NCBI RefSeq assembly: GCF_023078275.1
Contig: NC_062971.1
Location: forward strand, 20,646,001-20,710,000
Source: Leguminivora glycinivorella
Lineage: Eukaryota; Arthropoda; Insecta; Lepidoptera; Tortricidae
DNA length: 64,000 bases
Direction: 5' to 3'
Below, in pieces: positions 35,926 to 47,586 of the stretch. Position 1 is the first letter of the stretch, and each line of letters starts with the position of its first letter. Under the pieces are notes generated by a model that saw only the letters and a program-made list of their open reading frames with translations, did not search any database and was not told the origin of the DNA. The position numbers were made by a program, and so were the translations under genes.

Positions 35926-36068
35926 TAACGCCGTGTCTTGCGTGGGCGACCGTCGCCGTCGCGTCTTATCGTATCTTCTACTTCCATATCATTAAGGTTT
36001 GAATTCGTATGCGTCGCATCGCCATCGCGCGACCATCGCGCGACCGTCGCCCACGCAAGCCACGGCGT
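35926..36068. mobile_element. Small MITE with GC-rich inverted ends
   Basis: Left ACGCCGTGTCTTGCGTGGGC and right GCCCACGCAAGCCACGGCGT are inverted with one mismatch, and GACCGTCGC extends the arms. Length about 143 bases. The target duplication is not clear. Confidence 0.75.
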
Positions 36069-36743
36069 AAGCTATACGCCCAGCCGACGCGACGCGTACG
36101 CGTAAGTCAATTTTTAGTTAGTGTAACTTGACATCCCTTTGCGATACCACGGGTTATAATTACGTGATTTTTATTTACGTGATAACCCAAGGTAGGTAGT
36201 CGAAATTAATATATAATGCCATCGTATCGGTTTTCTAGTGTCCTTTCTATACTTAATATTGTTAAGGACTTAATCGCGTATAACTTGTAGTCGCGTCACG
36301 GTTACATAATTGTATGTGTAAAAGTCGAGAAAGTTTGAATCAGAATCCTTTCTGTCAATAATTACTATTGTTTCATGTATTAAATATGTGGTGATGGGCA
36401 TCTGAGTAAATTCATTTTAAGATTTACATACGATATTTAACGTTTGTGCGATTTTTAAAAACTGAATAAAGTAGTACAGCCAAAAACAAATAGACTTTAT
36501 TCTACCAAAACAAAATGTTAGCCATATATACTATGTACGGCATACTAAATTAGCTAGTGTAAATGACAGCTGTCGAACATTTTAACGATTAACATAAATA
36601 CAATTACGGAGTGCACGTAGTACGTCGGTAGTACAATTGATTGCCCGGATTTCGTAAAATTTAATTGTGCTGTTAATTCACATAACAATGATTTGTTAAT
36701 ATATGCAAACAGTATGTTACCATGTAACACACTGCATATAATT
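36069..36743. other. Gene-free region
   Basis: AT-rich; nothing recognised. Confidence 0.4.
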
Positions 36744-37103
36744 ACACACCCTGTTTATTGAATTCCGTTAACTTTAAGGGAAGGTCAAATACCTACAATT
36801 AATTTATCTAAGAAACTAGCATCCTAATTCTTACGTTAATAATTATTAAAAAAATAGAGTTAATTACTGAACACGTGTGTGGCATCCCTTACCACTTCTT
36901 TATGTTATTTGTTTTGATACTTATTTCACACGCTTGACACTAACTGTAATGTTAAGATTAAGGTCCTCTCACACTAATTAATTCATTTATTATGTATGGA
37001 AAGAATGTTTTTTTCCAATTTAACGAAAAGCGATATACAGGATGGTTCCTGATGATGAACATGTGTATCGAATTTAACGGTTAACAAAAAAAAAACACGG
37101 TAT
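36744..37103 (+). mobile_element. MITE family A copy 2
   Basis: Left CACCCTGTTTATTGAATTCC GTTAAC and right AAAAAAAACACGGTA resemble the ends at 3929-4398. Shares GTTAACTTTAAGGG and TCTAAGAAACTAG with that copy. Confidence 0.65.
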
Positions 37104-37377
37104 AGACTGTCGAGTAAATCTTGTCATTAAAAAGGCAAAAAACTATAGGAGCGAAGATTTATCGTCTCATAGAAAATTTCATTAATATTTCATTAAGTGG
37201 TCGAATGGTACAAATGGTAAGAGAAAATCCTTATGTGAAATACTAATTAATCAAGTAAAATACAATGGCAAAAAGTAAAGTCTTTTGATGATACTCGTGT
37301 ATCATAAAAAAATGATTGCGCTTATTTTGGCACCTTTATGTTAGTAACAGTGCCAAGCTATGATGTTTATTATTTTT

Positions 37378-38020
37378 TCTACTCCCGAACTGTTATTCGT
37401 CATTTACAGGGTCGTGCATAGATCTTTAAAACCCTACATAAAAGTCTATTCCCCAAAGCCAACGTCCGCCGGCTTTCCGCGCATGCGCGCAGTATCGAAA
37501 AAAATGAAAACGCATTGTTTGGCCCTGTAACCATGGCAACGTATTGTTATAACGATACTGCGCGCGTGCGCGGGAAGGCTTTAGGCAGCTGAGCTGACAG
37601 TGCAAACTTTTGCGTCAAAATACAGGAAACAGTGTGAATTTCACGAAAGTGATTCAAGAAAACTATTAAAAACTAAGTGCATGGTCATAGAAAAAGTATT
37701 ATATGCAACGGTGTTTAACTGAGTCAAAAAATACTCGTGGCGCCTTAATAACAATTTTCGGCTTAAACGCCTCCTTTAAACGCCTGTTGCATAATAGTAT
37801 TTTATGCAACAGGCGTTTAAAGGAGATCAAAAAAGACGAGTGGCGTGGGTAACAATTTGAGGTGAAGCCGAAAGTTGTTATTAAGGCGCCACGAGTATTT
37901 TTTGACTCAGTTAAACACCGTTGCATACAATACTTTTTCTACGACCATGCACTTACTTTTTAATAGTTTTCTAAAATAACTTTCGTGAAATTCGCACTGT
38001 TCCCTGTATTTGACTTGCTG
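37378..38020. mobile_element. Fold-back family B, two copies head to head
   Basis: A - strand copy (37378-37797, starting at TTCTACTCCCGAACTGTTAT) meets a + strand partial copy (from 37798). Around the junction 37797 the sequence is a palindrome of about 100 bases per arm: CTCCTTTAAACGCCTGTTGC and its inverse flank a short ATAATAGTATTTTAT centre. The arms code the same nonsense frame on both strands. The left copy contains its own inverted CGCGCATGCGCGCAGTATC arms. Confidence 0.75.
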
Positions 38021-39194
38021 TCCTGTCACTAGATTCTCAAATCAATTTAAACATAAATATTGTACCGTGGACCGTGGGTAGCTCAAAATGTCTGTCAAGT
38101 TACTCGACTTTGACAGTACCGGCTTTTCTCTAACGAATATGAAGGTTATTCCTACTAATCCTACCTATATACTTATTTTTGCGTCAGTAACGAATTTCTG
38201 ATCTCAACACAAATCGGAAAAGTTTTAATTTGATTTACGTCCCTAAAGTTGCGTGCAAATTATACCTTATCTACCACCGAACACGAGTCCAACTAAGAAA
38301 ATAGTAACTGTTAACAAAAATGATGAAAGATAACAACAAAAGTTGATTGAAGTCGGGAACTATTTTGAAAATGCGTGCCTGCTAATAAAAAAATAGAAGA
38401 TTAAAAAGCAAATCAATCTTCATTTTCTATAGACATCTAACTGATAGGCTATCGAAATACGAAAAACTTTAGTAGGTACGTTCAAATACATTTTTTTTTC
38501 TATAGAAACTCCCTCTAAGATTTTGTATTGTAAGTATAAGTTTTTGATTGATATGATCGACGTTGTACATAGGATTTTATCTAATGACAAAGCCAACTCT
38601 CTAATGGTGAGCATACATAGTGAGCAGAAGTAGAGAATATTTTAGTGCCTAATTATAATCGATGTACCTAAGCACTTAAGCGAACATCAATAGCGATCAC
38701 AGTAGTTGCTAATTATTATCGCTTCCAACCATTATATTAGTTGTGAAGTCCTTTGTTTGCGTAACACAATGGCAGTTTAGCTTGATTATCAATATTCACT
38801 TAATATGCAAATCAGTCAATTGGCTGAAGTAAGAACAATGCGTACAAATGATTGTACTACTATGAGCCGTATTAAATTTTAACAGACTACTGTTTTGGCA
38901 TTTAGTAATTTAAGTACAAGATTGTAGGGCCGTCGGACATGACAAATTTTCTCTTCTTCTTATTTAATAGTTATGTAGCTCTTGTCGGTGGGGTATGCGC
39001 CATATTGTCCTATTCTCCGCTTTCCTCTTTAATTATTGATACGACATGACACTTTGTGTGAGATAAAAAGCTTAATATGGGACTGATCTTGGGCAACACT
39101 CTTGAGATGAGGGTCTGAATAGTTACTGGAACTACGTTTCAGATAGGTACTAACATTCAACCCCTTTTTACCGCCTCAGGTAATAAGTCTTCTT
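38021..39194. other. Gene-free region
   Basis: AT-rich; short open frames without motif. Confidence 0.45.
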
Positions 39195-39530
39195 CTTCTT
39201 CAACCTAGCGTTTTCCCGGCCTAGCGCCAGGGTCCGCTTTCCTGCTCAGTCTTCTCCACTTTGCCCAGTTTTCGACATCCTTAGGCGTGGGATTGTTCTC
39301 TTGCATGTCCGCTCCCACGACGTCCAGCCAGCGCTTCTTAGGCCTACCGGGACTGCGTGACTTAGGGCCTTGGACAGTAAGATTTAGGCATTTGTTTCCG
39401 CTGTAGTCCACCGGTCTGCGGCGTACCTATATGGCCAATGGCCATACCATCAGAGGCGGCTTTCCTGCAGCTTATCCGCTACAGCACGGATTCCGAGGCT
39501 GCCACACCCCAGGTAATAAGTAACTTGTAA
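39195..39530 (-). pseudogene. LINE reverse-transcriptase C-terminal fragment
   Basis: The frame 39411-39205 encodes SPGRPKKRWLDVVGADMQE, then NNPTPKDVENWAKWRRLS and RKADPGARPGKR, the C-terminal tail of an RTE-like LINE. The 3' end is a GAAGAAGA tail beside 39190. The upstream coding part continues only in broken form to about 39530. Remnant of 5' truncation. Confidence 0.75.
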
Positions 39531-39670
39531 AAAGCTGTAGGTATATTATTTTCTTCAATTTTAATAAAATAATTTTAGGGATGTTCCTATTTTTACCTAT
39601 ATACATAATTAAATAATCTTTCCTCATACTTATATTTACCTGAATACTACGACGCCCAGTTTAAACGGCT

Positions 39671-40040
39671 TATCACATTTTCGATTTGCGGGCGATTTGA
39701 AAGCGAAGCGAACGCACAGCAAGTTCGCCGCAAGTGCTCAGCGAGTTCGCCGCGAGTGCGCAGCGTGTTCGCCTTGGTATCCATTGCAACAGTGTTTAAA
39801 TCTTCCGATTGCCATTATTGTTGCTTGTTCATCTGCCCACATTCGTAGATAATAAACTACTACAAATATCGACTTAAACTACTTAAACTGGATATAAATT
39901 AATTTGCTGACGAATACAGCATGACGTCTCAACTCTAGACGCGGCAAACTCGCTGAGCACTCGCAACGAATATGCTACGCACTAGCGATGAACTCGCTGC
40001 GCGTTTGCATCGCTTTCAAATCACAAGTGTGATAAGGCCC
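39671..40040. mobile_element. MITE-like element with inverted GC-rich arms
   Basis: Left GGCTTATCACATTTTCGATT TGCGGGCGATTTGAAAGCG is inverted against right CGCTTTCAAATCACAAGTGT GATAAGGCC. Between them are repeated GTTCGCCGC-AGTGC motifs. No protein. Confidence 0.6.
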
Positions 40041-40613
40041 TTAGTCCTTTGGTCTTGGTAAGAGAAGACGGCGTCGATATACGCGGTTCAAATACCTAAA
40101 AGATATTTGTCGAATGCTTCTGCCCAGGCTAATCATTTCGGCCCTCCAATCTAGGGTGGGCCAAATTGTTGGCGACGGCAGAATTAGACCAAATAAGAGT
40201 TAAAGGATCGACCTCGACCCATTTTGCGATAGCAAACATCAAACCACACAAGACACAAATTAAGCTATGAAGAAAAAAGCATACATAGAGTTACTATACA
40301 ACAAACGAAAGCCAAAGAAAAAGTATTAATTAAGTTATAACACCCTTAAGCCCTTTACCCCTTTCTACTCGTAATTGAATAACGAAAGCGACGCGATACG
40401 ATGTGACGTAATGCTGCTCTTTCACTTATGCAAACCGACTTACACGATCACGTGGATAAGCATTAAGCATAAAGTGTATTAATTTTTATAATAAAGCAAA
40501 ATAGTAATTAGTATAATTTATAAAGGATACAAGTTATAAAACAATGTTGAGGAAATTTAATATTTTGGACTATCTAGTATCTAATATCGTATAGTTTGAC
40601 TGGGCAATACTAT
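40041..40613. other. Gene-free region
   Basis: AT-rich; nothing recognised. Confidence 0.4.
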
Positions 40614-41215
40614 TATAGTATTTTATGCAACTGGTGGTTAAAAGAGGTCAAAAAAGGTGAGTGGCGTGGGTAACAATTTGAGGCGAAGCCGAAAATTGTT
40701 AATAAAGACGCCACGAGCATTTTTTGACTCAGTTAAACACCGTTGCATACAATACTTTTTCTACGACCAAGCACTTACCTATTTTGAAAGAAAATTATAA
40801 ATCAACAAATACCTACTTTCAGTCATCTTAGTTATCTAGTGGACCGCCTACCATTTTAAATATGCAGTTTGAGTGCAAACATGAAAATAAAACTGTCTAT
40901 GGTATGGTTCTTTGAAGCCTGGCCACTAAGACGAATCGAGCCGAGTTGAATCGAGTTCTCATACATTTTGAATGCGATTCGACGCGTCGCCAATGAACGC
41001 AGCAGAAAACGAAGGAGTCTCGACTCTGCGAATTGGTTTGTTAAGTTGGTAGCAATGTATTTACTGAACTGTAACGCAGCTATATCGTGCTACTGCTACT
41101 AAATGTTTTCAGGGTATAGACTAGATAGACTTGTCCTGACATCTTTTATGTAGGGTTTTAAAGTTCTATGCACGACCTTGTAACTCACGAATAACAGTAC
41201 GGGAGTAGAAAAATT
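40614..41215 (+). mobile_element. Fold-back family B, copy with diverged core
   Basis: Starts TATTTTATGCAACTGGTGGT and shares GAGTGGCGTGGGTAACAATT and TTGACTCAGTTAAACACCGT with the 37.8-kb copy; ends TAACAGTACGGGAGTAGAAA. The middle (about 40790-41100) is unrelated to other copies, containing GAATCGAGCCGAGTTGAATC. Confidence 0.65.
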
Positions 41216-42020
41216 AATAAAGTTTATTTTATAATACAAATCCATTTTAATTAACACGGATAATTCTAGTAAATTTGCACATCACTGGAAGAGGTGTAGA
41301 AAGATTTATCATTATCACGTACGGTATTATTGTAGTAGTCATTGGGATTGGTCCAATGTATACACGCAAATAAACGTAACTCATTTGTACACAGACATAG
41401 TTTTATCTATCGTAGTCTTGAACAATATTGGAATCTGTGAAGCAATAAAATTACTTAATAACTATACCTACATTTTCCAATAGGTACAATATTTTCTTCG
41501 CATAATTTCGTTGACATTGATAGATATTGTTTAACAACCTAGCATATTGGCATCAAGTCACATAACTAATTACATTGTTGACCAAAAATGCCACGTTTTA
41601 CACTTAATGATAATATTAATATTCAATATACCTACATGACAAAAAATGAGAATCAAAATCTTTCGGTTCATAACTCATAATCATAACCTATTACTATGAC
41701 CACAACACGCCTTTGGCAATGATTACTGGAGCCTGAATTATTATAAATAATCATTAGATTATTAAAAATGTGTACCGCAACAGTCGCTGTTTTCTTATAG
41801 CTTGTGTACAGACATTAGCGTGATCATGCGACGTAGAACTATGGCAAGCCGTGTTGGACACGAGCGTAGAGGCAGGCTGCTGGTAATGCCGCGCTATTAC
41901 ATACGCCCACTAGGGTAACCCACGGCTTAATACGCCTGATATAGGGCAAATAAGACAGATAAAGTAGGGACAATGTCATTGGTAGACTTTTTATGTTACG
42001 TGTTGCATTAATACCAACTA
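41216..42020. other. Gene-free region
   Basis: AT-rich; nothing recognised. Confidence 0.4.
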
Positions 42021-42028
42021 CTGACGAC

Positions 42029-42678
42029 GGGTACGTAGCACAATGTCGAAAATCAAATGTCTGAAGTACGAAATTCCGAAAGACATGATATCGAAAATCA
42101 AAATTGCTAATGTACGAAATTCCTACAGATGCATGTCCTATGATTAATTGGCCTATTTTAAGAAGCCGAAAGGTCAATACTGCTAATGTACGAAAATGCT
42201 ATCGACATTTTTCCTACGTTTAGTTGACCTAAATTCAAAATTTATTAAGTACGAAATTTCGAAAGATGTTTGTCGTATGTCTTGTTAAATTAATTTTAAA
42301 ATGTACAAATTACACCTTTATGAAGACATTGAGGTTTTATTCTAAGCTTGTTGTGTCGTATGGGAAACTATTACAGAACACTACAAGTCCCCACACTGAA
42401 CATGAAATAGAAATGAATTCTCTTCGAAAAATAATCATTAGGATTTTTGAAAGTAGCAATTTTAAGAACTAGATATATCGACTTGCGAAGTATTGGTGTA
42501 AGGCATTTTGGACAATGAAATATTGACTTTCGAAAATGAGATCGTTTGATTAAGAGTGTAGTAGGACACGCATCTTTAGGAATTTCGTACATTAGCAATT
42601 TTAATTTTCGAAATCATGTCTTTCGGAATTTCGTACCTTTGATTCCACATTTGATTTTCGACATTATGCTACGTACCC
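42029..42678. mobile_element. hAT-like MITE, 650 bases, 8-base target duplication
   Basis: The left end GGGTACGTAGCACAATGTCG and right end CGACATTATGCTACGTACCC are inverted; the arms extend about 90 bases. The flanks are CTGACGAC at 42021-42028 and again at 42679-42686. Inside, GTACGAAATTTC/GAAAG variants recur about every 40-60 bases. No transposase. The 8-base duplication suggests the hAT superfamily (also P or Merlin, less likely). Confidence 0.85.
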
Positions 42679-42949
42679 CTGACGACTGCTGTATTGAAAG
42701 ACGTTGAATAGCGTTACGAGGATACAAGGGAGCGTAAACTTTAAACTATCGTACTAAATCAAATTCATCAACTTATTGCATATTTATGCTTCAAAGACTG
42801 TTTAAAAGTAAGTTCTACCAGCCAGCTTAAGACATTAAGTTAACATTTGTATACAATTAGTTTGCACTCTTGAGGATATACATACCTATTACAGGTATAC
42901 TGGTATAGCTGTTTATTTTATTTTAATACATATTTATCAAATTAAATAC

Positions 42950-43545
42950 AAAAAACCGGCCAAGTGCGAGTCGGGCTCGCGCACAAAGGGTTCCGTAGCA
43001 GCAAATATTTAACCAAAATTACAGTTAAATCAACCTATCTCAAAAACTATAAGAGATACTTTGATCAAACCAAAAATCGTTGAAAGAGTTAATTAGCATG
43101 CATCACCTCTATTTTTTTTAGAATTTTATACCCCGTAGTTATAAAAATAGAGGGGGGGGGACATACTTTTTACGACTTTGAGAGCTGATATCTCAAAAAC
43201 CGTTCACTTTAAGAAAAATGTTTTTTAGAAAACTTTATATCATTTTAAAAGACCTTTCCATTGATACCCCACACGGGTATGTACATCGAAAAAAAAATTT
43301 TCATCCCTCAGTTACATGTATGGGGGCCCCACCCCCAATTCTTTTTTACTATTTAGTGTCATAATTTTGTAGCGGTTCATACAACACATATTCCCATCAA
43401 ATTTCATCACTGTAGTACTTATAGTTTCCGAGTAAATCGGCTGTGACAGACGGACAGACGGACAGACGGACAGACGGACAGACGGACATGACGAAACTAT
43501 AAGGGTTCCGTTTTTGCCATTTTGGCTACGGAACCCTAAAAAACG
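42950..43545 (+). mobile_element. Dispersed repeat family D (ACCGGCCAAGTGCGAGTCGG), copy 1
   Basis: From ACCGGCCAAGTGCGAGTCGG and AAAGGGTTCCGTAGCAG to GGCTACGGAACCCTAAAAAA; the GGGTTCCGTAG ends are inverted. Carries a (GACAGACG) run at 43448-43488 just before the 3' end. Almost identical to 49785-50396. Very common in Lepidoptera as I recall; class uncertain. Confidence 0.85.
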
Positions 43546-45216
43546 GCACATTCTCTCAGGCAACAAAATACGATCATACTTAATCTGATTATTGAAAAAT
43601 GTATTCATCATGAATGTGCACAAAGGTACTAGTAAAATCAAGAACGATTTAATACTGAACTGACAAAGCCCATACAAAAAAGCGTACCCCTGAAATGTAT
43701 GGGCCTTTTAGGCTTAAAACTAGATGGCGCTGTTCGAAGCCTGGAAGTGGCCAAAATCATACTTTCCCCAAATATTTTTGCGTGTTTTTATTTTTATAAG
43801 AACAAATGACATATTTTTTTATTTTAAAATCATGATATCACGTCAATACACATTTTGAAAAAATAAATTTTCAGGCATCATCAGTGTAGTTATGATAGTA
43901 TTTAATAGGTGGCGCTAAAAAATCGAGGTACGATTCTTAGTATGAACTTCAAATTTATAAATAATCCATGGTAAAATATACATTCTACAAGAGAACAAAG
44001 ATTACGTCGCTTACTCTATACATGCTCATTGCTCACAAAAAAATGATGATATATCATTGGCTAGTACAGCACAGTCAAAACCCGACAGTTATTCAGTGGT
44101 CAGCAAAAGAAATACCGGAAAATTCACGACGTAATGTACCTAATCTCGAAATGCAGGTGCGCTCGCTATTGAGAACACACGCGAATCCCATTTAAATTCA
44201 TTTCATTAACATCCTCATATATTTTCGCCGCTAACCGAAGTGCGAACAGTGGCCAGTGTTTTTAATTAAATTGTCTACAGTGAAATGGAATGTGGAGTTA
44301 ATTGAAAAATTACAATTTTTATGTGGAATGATTGAAGGATTCAAATGGTCAGAATTTGATTTTGTTGTAATTACATTGTTGATGTTATTTAACAAAAGTT
44401 AAATGTATTTTTGTAATAACCATGTATGTACGTAAACAATCAAGCTAATTAATGGCTTAAAATGACATTATGCTTAATCCTGACTTTTGGCGGTGAAGTC
44501 AATTAATTGCACTCTTAACTGTAACGCAGCTAAAATATGCATTTGTTTATTATGTCATATATTTTTGCCAACTGCCAAGGTTCTGCTAATCCAACTGTTT
44601 CATCTATGTATTATCTTATCTACCTGAAAATACTATATTTTTACTTTATAAGTTGAAATTATCGTAAACATAACACTAGAGGTAAATAGACAAACATAAA
44701 CATTTTTGTGTAGGTATATTCTCTGCAACATGGCACCTTATAATTTATAATATGTGCTCAATGAATCTTAATTTCAATGCAAATTGCAGCATTCATGTTT
44801 ATCGCAATGTCACTGGAGTTCAATTCTGCTTTTTGATGAATTAATTATAATATCATCTGATATAATTTATTAATTTATTCATCATAATCTAATTGTTAAT
44901 TTGTGCTCTGCGTTTTAGATTGGTAGGTAGGTTATCTAATTTAGACCAAAACTTCATGTTATTAACTACATATTAATATGTACAATTGTATAGTATACAT
45001 TAATTACCCAAATAAAGTAATATAATTCATGGTGCAAAATGTTTTATAGGTAGGTACTGTATCGTTATGTCCGCTCCGAACTTTTTTCTCTTATAATAGT
45101 TATAAGTAACTACTTTTTAGATATTTATAACGTCTTCAAAATCATTCATATTTGTTCGTGCAAAACAAAACCCTGTAGATCTTAGAAGTATTTTGAATCC
45201 GTTATTATATCTATTT
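43546..45216. other. Gene-free region
   Basis: AT-rich with TAGATGGCGCTGTTCG at 43721 (a motif frequent in lepidopteran repeats). The open frame 43968-44195 has no recognised motif. Confidence 0.4.
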
Positions 45217-45465
45217 GACGACCGGTCTGGCCTAGCGCGTAGTGACCCTGTCTGCTAAGCCGCGGTTTCGGGTTCGAATCCCGGTAAGGGCATTTATTTG
45301 TGTGATGAGCACAGATATTTGTTCCTGAGTCATGGATGTTTCTATGTATATAAGTATTTGTGTATTATATATATCGTTGTCTGAGTACCCACAACACAAG
45401 CCTTCTAGCTTACCGTGGACGCAGGCAATCTGTGTAATAAGGTCCTATAAAAAAATCTAACTTAA
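45217..45465 (+). repeat. tRNA-headed SINE (family 1)
   Basis: Head GACGACCGGTCTGGCCTAGC, B-box GGGTTCGAATCCCGGTAAGG, body as at 31680, ending GTGTAATAAGGTCCTATAA. Nearly full length. Confidence 0.85.
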
Positions 45466-46354
45466 TACTAACATAGTGCACTCATATTGAATTATTATCA
45501 TATTTATAAATTCTGAATACACCTCCTGTAATTTGTCCGCAGTTGCCGAGGCTTCGCGTGATCTTTGTCAGTCTATCCTTGATTATGTTCATGCTTTGTT
45601 TGCTATTTCAGCCTATTGTGGTATTTAATCCATCTCAGCTAAAACAACTGTGAAAAGAATAGCTATTACGTGCCTCGTGGTGGTCGAGTTTTGAATAGGG
45701 TAACATGTAGTCTCGGGAGTGACAAGTCGACAGCTGATTATGACAATTCTATTGTCGAAGAATCATGATAATCATTGATTAACAGGACTCGAACTCTTGA
45801 CACCTTCCACGTAAATTTATACTTGAGTCAAGACATTTCAAATTGATAAGAACCAATTTATAGTAATTATGTATTTATTCTTGTTGCGTACGTTTTCTCT
45901 ACGCGTTATTTCATAGTACAACAGGATAATAATGAGAAAATATGAATAATAAATGTTTGACTTATTAGTAGTAGTTTTTTTTATGCCTATATTGCCCAAT
46001 TTATATCACACTTTCATGGGCATTCAGATCATGGTATTATTATGAATGAAACGCTAGAATGAATGGTCCCTACAGTAACCAAGGCGACATCGACACACCA
46101 CTCTTTCTATGTTTACGTGACCATGTTATAAAGTGATGATCTATGCTCTTTTTAGAAAACGAAATATCGAACACCTCGCTTCTGATCCCAAACGTATAAT
46201 TTCTTTTAATCAGAATACTGAAATAGGTAGGTACTCGTACGATGTACATCTCTAGAATATTTTAATTTAGCTTTTTTGCGTACCAGGGGATCGATTTTTG
46301 AATTTCGAACGCACGAATTCGCCGTTCGAAAGTCTGTGGAAAACGACGTACTTA
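45466..46354. other. Gene-free region
   Basis: AT-rich; nothing recognised. Confidence 0.4.
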
Positions 46355-46514
46355 AAATTAAAATTTTGAAAATCCCCCGACCGCGACATAGTGGACCGAT
46401 TTTCATGAAACATGGCTAAGAACACTCCCGACTAACTCAGCTTTCAGACAAAAAAAACTAAATCAAAATCGGTTCATCCGTTCGGGATCTACGATGCCAC
46501 AGACAGACACACAC

Positions 46515-46545
<31 letters not shown>

Positions 46546-46590
46546 CGTCAAACTTATAACACCCCTTCGTTTTTGCGTCGCGGGTTAAAA
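46355..46590 (+). mobile_element. Dispersed repeat family E copy 1
   Basis: AAATTTTGAAAATCCCCCGA to ACACCCCTTCGTTTTTGCGT CGCGGGTTAA, with an ACAGACAGACAC run before the end. The same element is at 59938-60225. No coding capacity. Confidence 0.75.
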
Positions 46591-46663
46591 AGGACGGCTA
46601 CTAATTTTAAAATTAGTGGTAATGACTACTCGTTTTCGATTCTGTTAGTAGAATTTAAATCGC

Positions 46664-46815
46664 TAGTAGTGGAGATATTATTGAACGAATTTCACGAAAT
46701 CTAATGGAACCGATATTCAAAAATCGGCCCCCAGTACGTTAGTAGTGGAGATATTATTGAACGAATTTCACGAAATCTAATGGAACCGATATTCAAAAAT
46801 CGGCCCCCAGTACGT
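46664..46815 (+). repeat. Perfect 76-base direct duplication
   Basis: The block beginning TAGTAGTGGAGATATTATTG and ending GGCCCCCAGTACGT is present twice in tandem without a mismatch I can see. Confidence 0.9.
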
Positions 46816-47578
46816 AATTAGAAATGTTTTCGTTAAATTATATAAGGTTAACAGGAATATACAAGGACAATATGTTGTGATACAAAACCTTTGTTATTAA
46901 ACAATGAAGTACATTACTTACTTCCATACGAGACAACTCCTCTTAAAGAACATTAAACCAACAATAAATTTGTTTCATTCACATAGCGTTTTCGCCAAGA
47001 TAAAATAGACCTACTCCCCATACGAGGGTCGTAACAAAGTTTGAAGCGTCTATCTCCAAATCGGTGACATCGTTTCGAACAATGCTATTCGGGGATGTTC
47101 TCTAGTCGACGAAATAAAATGAAACAGTTCACGTAAAGCGAACCATCAAAGTCTGCTACAAAACGGCGTCAATATAACCCGCTGCATAGGACTTAATACC
47201 TTATTTAACTTAGTAAGGTTAGACTGCAGTTGATGCTCGGAACGTGTATTTCTTGCTCAACGTGGGCAACATAAACTTTAGGACTTCTTAGCCACGTTGG
47301 GTACTGGGATTAACAGCCCTATCGGTAATTTAATTTACCTATTTGATATTCCAGACTCCATTTTTTAGGGTTCCGTACCTTAGAAAGGAAAAACGGAACA
47401 CTTATTATCGTTTCGAGAGACTTTCATGACACTCGTTCAGGAACTTGTTATATGAATAAGAAATGAATGACAAATGAACTACTTAATAAACAGTGTCTCA
47501 ATACGATTCCTGCAGATATGGTTATTAACTAATGCGGATCCGCACGCTGCAGCAGTGTGTGAGCGAAGCAGCAATTAC
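46816..47578. other. Gene-free region
   Basis: AT-rich, with a TTAGGGTTCCGTACC fragment at 47368 of the GGGTTCCGTA family. No coding signal. Confidence 0.4.
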
Positions 47579-47586
47579 ACCAATAT

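Noticed and set aside
37699..37926. 75-residue frame with self-complementary ends
   Set aside because: It lies across the palindrome of two fold-back copies and reads the same on both strands.
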